Below are positions 58,665-64,000 of a stretch of 64,000 bases of DNA, piece after piece; positions within the stretch are counted from its first letter, which is position 1; each line of letters begins with the position of its first letter. The DNA is from Leptodactylus fallax (taxonomy: Eukaryota; Chordata; Amphibia; Anura; Leptodactylidae). The notes under the pieces are model-generated. The model was not told the DNA's origin. It did no database searches and saw only the letters and a program-made list of their open reading frames with translations. Location of the stretch: NCBI GenBank assembly GCA_947044405.1, contig CAMRHE010000356.1, positions 620,001-684,000 of the forward strand, in the 5' to 3' direction. A program made the position numbers and the translations under genes.

Positions 58665-60051
58665 CTAGTCTGTTAAATCCGGCAGGGGAACATCCAATAG
58701 GTCACAGAAGAGAGGCAAATCCGCAAAGGAGCGAAGCGTAGCGGAGCGACCATCCCTACGAGCAATGAGAGCAAACGGAAATCCCCACCGGTAAGGAATT
58801 TGGTGCTCCTGAAGAATCTGGAGGAGGGGTCGGAGATGGCGGCGTTTCTGGAGGGTGATTAGCGACAGATCCTGATAGAATTGTAGTGGAGCTCCCTGAA
58901 ACTCGAAGTCTTTGAGTTTGCGCACTTTGCTCATTATAGCCTCTTTAAGGGTGAAGTCGTGGAGGCAGCAGATGACATCACGGGGTGTGGCGGAAGATCC
59001 TCTGGGTCGAAGGGCTCGATGTGCCCTATCAAACTTAATTTTGTGGGACGGGGGCTCCTGCAGTATAGTGTTGAAGACAGCCTCCAGCAGAGCAGGCAGA
59101 TCCTCAGATTGGTCAGCCTCTGGGAGTCCCTTGACGCGTATATTGTTGCGCCGGCCCCTGTTGTCAAGATCCTCCAAGTGGCGTTGCATGTCCCGTATAG
59201 CTGAACCCTGTTCAGTGGTAGTATCATGCAGTGAGGCAACATAGTCCCTGGTAGTGTCATGGTCATTCTCCAGCGTGTCCATTCGGTTAGCAATGGAGTG
59301 TAAATCAGTGCGGAGGGTAGCAATTTCAGATCGGAAGGATGCTGTGATTTCCGCAACCATACTTTTAAGGTCTTGTTTAGTAGTAAGTTGAGGAAGAAGG
59401 TCCGCCATGGATGATGGTGCTGAAGATGGGCCTGGGATACAGCTCTGGGGGTACAGGACTGGAGGGGGGGAGCCATAATCCTTGGGAGTGCGGGGCAGAG
59501 GAGCCCCTACGCCAGCGTCCCCCACCACGCCATCCCCCTCTGAGCCATGGAGGGGGGGGGGCGATGGGGGAAGATAGTAGCTGGGGGGCCACAGAGACCA
59601 GCTCTGTGGCCACAGGCTGCAACTCATCAGCGGTGTAGGAGGGTGCAGAGCCACTGACCTCAGAACTCCTTGAGAAGCTGGAAACATCCGGGGTCCTCTC
59701 ATGCCGCTCTGCCAGGAGTGCTGGTGAAGCAGAATGTAGTTGCTGGGACATCCCAGGGTGAGGAGACTGTGGGAGTACTCGTGCTGGGGAAACTCTGGGT
59801 TGCCCAGGCGCCGACAGGGATCTCTGTTGAAGCGGCGCTCCGCTGGCTGACAGGGGGAGCGCGGGAGGAGAGAAGCTGCGCTGCGACCCCTGTGCCTGGA
59901 GAGCGGAGGAAATCCAAGATGGCCGCCCCGCAGCAGCCTGGCCCGGTAGAGAAGGCCGCTGGGCCAGAAAGGCGTCCAGGGTGGCCCCCCCAGACCTCTC
60001 CACGGGCGCTGGGGTGCCCAGGGCCACCTTCCTCGGTAAGCGCTTGCCCAT
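58665..60051 (-). pseudogene. LINE ORF1, one frameshift at a G run
   Basis: Start MGKRLPRKVALGTPAPVERS at 60051. The frame breaks at the nine-G run 59552-59560 and continues as PKDYGSPPPVLYPQSC, then SSMADLLPQLTTKQDLKSM, the coiled coil (RTDLHSIANRMDTLENDHDT) and the RRM-like RRNNIRVKGLPE...DRAHRALRPRG, to IPYRWGFPFALIARRDGRSA. Domain order equals ORF1 at 30570. The break may be a sequencing error. Confidence 0.85.
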
Positions 60052-60152
60052 ACTGCGCCTGCTGAGGGGTCCACGGGTCTCAGTAGCGAGCGGAGGAGCG
60101 GAGAAGGACCTGCGCGCGTGCTACTCCATCGCATCCAGGCCACGCCCCCACC

Positions 60153-60480
60153 CCTTTAATTTGGACCTGCTCGCCCCCAAAAAATTCTTTTTAAAAAATA
60201 CCCAAAAAAAAAAACCCCTTTTTTTTTCCTCCATTCCTTTTTTTTTTTTTTTTTTTTTAAAAAACCTTCTTCTCTTCCCAAAATAATTTTTTTAAAAAAC
60301 CCCCCCCCCCCCATCTCCCAACCCCCCCCCCCCCCCACCATTTTTTTTTTTTATTAATTTTTTTTTAAAAAAAAAAAAACCCTCTATAAAAAAAAAAAAA
60401 AAAAAAAGCCCCCCCCCCCCCCCCACCCCACAGGCGCGCCAGGGCCGCCCCCTCTTTCCCCCAAAAAAAAATCAAAGTTG
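60153..60480. other. Probable failed-consensus sequence, A/T/C runs
   Basis: Nearly pure stretches of A, T and C, unlike anything else in the window apart from 53528-53830. The two blocks bracket the LINE. Best read as assembly or polishing failure. Confidence 0.7.
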
Positions 60481-61100
60481 AGGTACTCGGAGTGCCGGTC
60501 AATAATTGTAAGTCTGACGACCCCTGCACACGGTATTATGTCACATAGCGGCCCCTGCACACGGTATTATGGTGATAATACTAGTGATAATTGCTATTGC
60601 TATTGCTATTATTTTAGCGTGTAACGGATATAACTAGAGAGGCGGGCGGTGTATTTTACTCTATAAAGATCAGGTATGGACAGGACAGAGACAGTGAAAA
60701 AATGTAAACTTTATTGATGACTTTGTGCATGTGTTGTGTAAGTGTTTGGTGCGACACTTCTGGCGCTGCGACCTGGAGGATGGTAAATGTCTGGGTCACA
60801 GCGCCAATAACTTCCTGGTTATGTGATTAGGCTCAGAGGGGTATTACATTATCCCTCTATGTGACTATCAGAGAGCAAAAGTACAGTATGCTCTCTGGTA
60901 GGAGAGGGGATAACATGGATGGAAGTCTCTGCTACCCCACCCGGGGTCATCTGCAGCTTATGCACAGACAATAAGGAGTTAACATTGTCTCTGCAGCTCT
61001 TCCTCCCCCTCCTTCCTTAGCTCTAAGATGCTGCCTGATACAGGAGGGGGGGGGGAACACTTTTAGAGCCCCATTTCTAAGGATCTATTAGGGCCACAAC
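60481..61100. other. Intron of EFL1, no feature seen
   Basis: Contains two copies of CCCCTGCACACGGTATTATG (about 60519 and 60549) and a short GCTATT run. No exon. Confidence 0.45.
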
Positions 61101-61336
61101 TGGATTCATTTTAAAGATGAGAATCTCATCTTTAAAATGATACCAAGATCTCCATGATTGACCTTACACATTCAGAGCGATTCACTGTTAAAACGATGTC
61201 GGGAATTGAGATCTGCATTGGGATTTCAATGCAGAACATCGTTTTCACTAGCGAATCGCTCAGGATGTTTAAGGACGATCATGGTGATCTTGGTATCATT
61301 TTAAAGAGGAGATTCTCATCTTTAAAATGAATCCAA
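61101..61336. repeat. Palindromic foldback element
   Basis: TTGGATTCATTTTAAAGATG style left end pairs with CATCTTTAAAATGAATCCAA at the right. The arms continue through TGATACCAAGATC and AAAACGATGT/ACATCGTTTT, so almost the whole 236 bases can fold. No coding capacity. Confidence 0.8.
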
Positions 61337-62473
61337 GTGTTTTTATTTATAGCTTTAACCAATCCTGAGCAATTCGCTCAGGTACAGTAGTGAAGCCGGC
61401 AATTACCGGCTTTACTACTGTACATAGACTGTGCAGAAGCCAGTGCTGCCGCATCTATCTTCACCTGGCGCTAATGAAATTTTAAGGGAGCCGGATGGAA
61501 AAATTCTGCAGGTAACGTTTTTCCATCCGGCTGAGGCACAAATCCGGCGCCAGAACTGATGCCTCTTGTGCCAGAACCGATCCCATAGAAAACTATGGGA
61601 TCTGTCCTGGCATCAGTTTCCCTCCAGCTTGTGTGCACCACGCCGGAGGGAAACAGATGTGACATATGTGAACACACCGCTGCCGTGCCAGGGAAATAAG
61701 CCTCGCGTGCCACTCTTGGCACTCGTGCCGGGGGTTGCTCTAGGGATTACTGACTTTTCAGACTCGCTCACCCTTCAGTGCAGTTTAGAAGGGTCCACCA
61801 GGATAGCTGCTGCTTTTGGTGCCTTTGTGTTTGCATGACACCCTGTCTGATTCATTGTTTATCAGACACCGCTCCATACTTTTGGTAGTGACTGTTCCAG
61901 GTACTGCAACTCAGTCCCTTTCATTCAAATAGTGATCCACAGAGAGACCAATAGAGACTATACCAAATGTACATGGCTGATTGTCTGCTCAATAGAAAAA
62001 ATATATGGTGCATGTGCATATTGCATTCTTTATCTGTAACTTGGAACGTTGGCAAATTGTAGATGGTTATGGATTGGTGAGGTAATATCTATAGTACAAT
62101 AAAAACAACTAAGCCACATTTTGTAGCAATATTAATAAGGTCTATGACTTTTAGACCTTTTTGAATTTGATCTTACTGGGTTACCAGTTCACAAGAAAAC
62201 CATAGCTTGAACAAGTTCCAAAGGGGGCATCCAAAGAAATAACTAGAATGGGTGAACTGCAGTATCCAGAGAGATTATCAAAATTAGGGTTTTATAGTTT
62301 AGAAAAAAAAGATTCTGAGAGAGTTCTCATGACTGTTTCTTCAACAAGAGGACATTCTCTACATCTAGAGGAAAGAAGGTTTCTACACCAATATTGAAGT
62401 GGGTTCTTCACTGTAGTGACACAAGGGAAATCACAACTGTAAATTTACTAAGAGTTCAAGAAGCGCTTTGAGT
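61337..62473. other. Intron of EFL1
   Basis: No exon supported. 61751-61806 is the clean copy of the sequence corrupted at 53500-53555. 61486-61530 has an inverted GGATGGAAAAA/TTTTTCCATCC pair. Confidence 0.45.
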
Positions 62474-62477
62474 TTAA

Positions 62478-62932
62478 AGAGGACCTTTCATGTCCTCATC
62501 AATGAGAGGCTTTATATACCTCTAGAAAGCTGACAGTGCAGTGAATTCAGCGCACTGTCAGCTTTCCCGGTATGTGCTCCAGTGCTGGAAATATTAGTGC
62601 CGTTAATTTTGGCACCAATATCTCCCTGCTGTCAGAAGAAAGGGCCTTACAGCTGAGCATCATTGCTGGGCTGTGTGGAACGCCCCCTCTGACTGTACTC
62701 TAACATGGCCTTGTACTGTAGGGGGGACGTTCCTCATAGCCCAGCGATTACGCTAGACTGTAAGGCCCGCCCTTCTGACAGTGGGGATATATCGGGGCCA
62801 AAATTAACGGCACTGATATTTCCAACACTGGGGCACATACCGGGAAAGCCGACAGTGCACTGAATTCACTGCACAGTTGGCTTTCTAGTGGTATATAATA
62901 CCGCACATTGTTAAGGACATTAAAGGCCCTCT
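62478..62932. repeat. TTAA-flanked foldback MITE
   Basis: AGAGGACCTTTCATGTCCTC at the left, GGACATTAAAGGCCCTCT at the right, with TTAA at 62474-62477 and 62933-62936. The arms pair through GCTGACAGTGCAGTGAATTC and GAATTCACTGCACAGTTGGC, and through GCCGTTAATTTTGG/CCAAAATTAACGGC. Confidence 0.85.
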
Positions 62933-63112
62933 TTAACATGTTATATAGTTACAGGATATATTTATACTAAGTTACTGGAGATACAGTAAGTTATTGCCAT
63001 ATTTGGAGTTGGGAAGGAAAGTTTCCTTAAAAAAATAAAAATTGGCTTCTACCTCATAAGGCCTTTCTATGGATAAATACTGCAGTATATCTTTTATCAG
63101 ACTTAAAAACTA

Positions 63113-63505
63113 TAGGGCAGATTTTTTTAATGACTTGAATGCCAGTTTTCTGGCATACAAGGCATAAAAAGTTGCATTTATTGTTCCACAAATTGATGTT
63201 TTGTACAAAGAAAAAAAAAAAAAAAAGACATTTTAACTTCTGCGCCAACTTCACCTCTTCCTCAAGAAGGGGACCTTGGTGAGGGTGGTAGGGGGCGGGG
63301 CCTCTGGCCCCACCAGACTTTCATCATTTACTCCAGAAATTTGGCGTAAGTGATGTGGGAAATGCATGCCACTTACTAGCTGGAGTACATTCCCCCCCCC
63401 CCAGGCGCTCAGCCCTCCTCATAGATGAGACGCACCCTCTGCTTATTCCAGGGCTATAAATATTGGTGTTAGTAATGCCAATCTTCATAAATCTGCCCCT
63501 TTGTT
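63113..63505. repeat. Interspersed repeat of the AGATTTATTA-type family
   Basis: Starts GGGCAGATTTTTTTAATGAC, with CTGGCATACAAGGCATAAAA, and ends CTTCATAAATCTGCCCC. Full-length relative of 10534-10760. It lies about 70 bases before the EFL1 exon. Confidence 0.65.
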
Positions 63506-63575
63506 TATAGTTTTACCATGTATGCACTGTGCTATGAACAGTGGGTTTCTTACAATATTGCTCATATATTTTCAG

Positions 63576-63709
63576 AGAATGAAGATTATCTAGTCAACCT
63601 CATAGATTCTCCAGGACATGTTGATTTTTCCTCTGAGGTCTCAACAGCTGTCCGTCTTTGTGATGGAGCCATTATAGTGCTTGATGCTGTAGAAGGTGTT
63701 TGTCCTCAG
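63576..63709 (+). CDS. EFL1: EFL1 internal exon: GTPase G3 motif
   Basis: Acceptor ATATATTTTCAG before 63576, donor GTAAGT at 63710. Phase 1 in, phase 0 out. It encodes [20 protein letters not shown] and [20 protein letters not shown] and VCPQ. DSPGH is the G3/switch II motif of translational GTPases. The catalytic-loop region [16 protein letters not shown] is highly characteristic of EFL1/EF-2. Frame continuity from the first coding exon needs about 50 residues (P-loop, switch I) that are not visible in between. Confidence 0.95.
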
Positions 63710-63795
63710 GTAAGTACTTATCAAATGTAGACTTTATCATAAGTATTTCTATATGCACTTTCAGTGAAGACACACATGTAAATGAGAATTGTGAT

Positions 63796-63890
63796 TTTTT
63801 TTTTTTTTTTTTTTCAATTTAAAGTTTATTGGTTTTTAAACAGACATAAAGACCTAAAATACAGTGACAACAGATATCTGCAAGGGCAGC
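63796..63890 (-). mobile_element. Very short LINE/SINE 3'-end insertion
   Basis: A T run (A tail on the - strand) followed by 75 bases including CAATTTAAAGTTTATTGG (AATAAA on the - strand). Flanked by an exact 11-base duplication AGAATTGTGAT at 63785-63795 and 63891-63901. A heavily 5'-truncated retroposon; source element not identified. Confidence 0.85.
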
Positions 63891-64000
63891 AGAATTGTGA
63901 TATTTATGTGTGTGTACAGTGCCTATAAATAGTGTTAACCTCATTCTTTATTGTGCAACAGCAGTGCAGCACAGTGGATTTAGTTAGCCTTGGACTTTGT

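Larger units (their letters stand above)
53909..60152 (-). mobile_element. Full-length L1-clade LINE, - strand, frameshifted
   Basis: 5' end at about 60152 (GGGGGCGTGGCCTGGATGCG on the - strand). It has ORF1, ORF2, a short 3' UTR ending AATAAAATTACAG, and an A tail read as T at 53911-53926. Antisense to EFL1, in the intron after its first coding exon. Low-quality sequence lies on both sides, so the flanks and any target duplication cannot be judged. Confidence 0.88.

Overview
The window looks like nuclear DNA from a vertebrate with a repeat-rich genome, most likely a frog or toad. The evidence is long introns, many Tc1/mariner elements, L1-clade LINEs starting with a G-rich GGCGTGGC 5' end, TTAA-flanked and TA-flanked foldback elements, and GATA microsatellites. 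The species is inferred from repeat style, not proven. No bacterial, viral or CRISPR features were seen.

Three host genes can be read exon by exon, and every splice phase closes. (1) The 3' end of an ADAMTS-like gene on the + strand (5250-13611): five exons encode the last four thrombospondin type 1 modules and a terminal PLAC domain. By domain order and neighbours it is best called ADAMTSL3. (2) SAXO2 on the - strand (49293 down to 27843): four coding exons give a complete 459-residue microtubule-stabilising protein with a Cys-rich N-terminus and about eleven Mn-type repeats. (3) EFL1 on the + strand, from a head-to-head promoter at about 49.3-49.5 kb: the first coding exon (53394-53494) and a downstream exon carrying the GTPase G3 motif (63576-63709) are present. 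The exon(s) for the P-loop GKTT and switch I were not found between them. The gene order matches the mammalian ADAMTSL3/SAXO2/EFL1 neighbourhood as I recall it.

Most of the rest is mobile DNA. There are six near full-length Tc1-type transposons (1-1448, 11089-12644, 16350-17945, 20940-22572, 40853-42448, 51141-52741); only the first has an open transposase frame with all three catalytic acidic residues. Two full-length LINEs are present. One, at 30413-36467 on the + strand inside SAXO2 intron 3, has both ORFs open but carries Asp-to-Asn at the endonuclease GDFN motif. The other, at about 53909-60152 on the - strand inside EFL1, has frameshifts that mostly fall in long G runs. There are also truncated LINE copies, some with target-site duplications, many foldback MITEs, degenerate tandem repeats and microsatellites.

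Two blocks bracketing the second LINE (53528-53830 and 60153-60480) consist almost entirely of homopolymers and look like failed consensus sequence. The first is a G/C-smoothed copy of sequence found intact at 61751. This assembly problem probably explains the missing EFL1 exon(s). The most biologically interesting points are the SAXO2/EFL1 bidirectional promoter, with a full-consensus RFX X-box and a perfect CRE, and the LINE with two open ORFs but a mutated endonuclease. I saw no previously undescribed multi-gene system.
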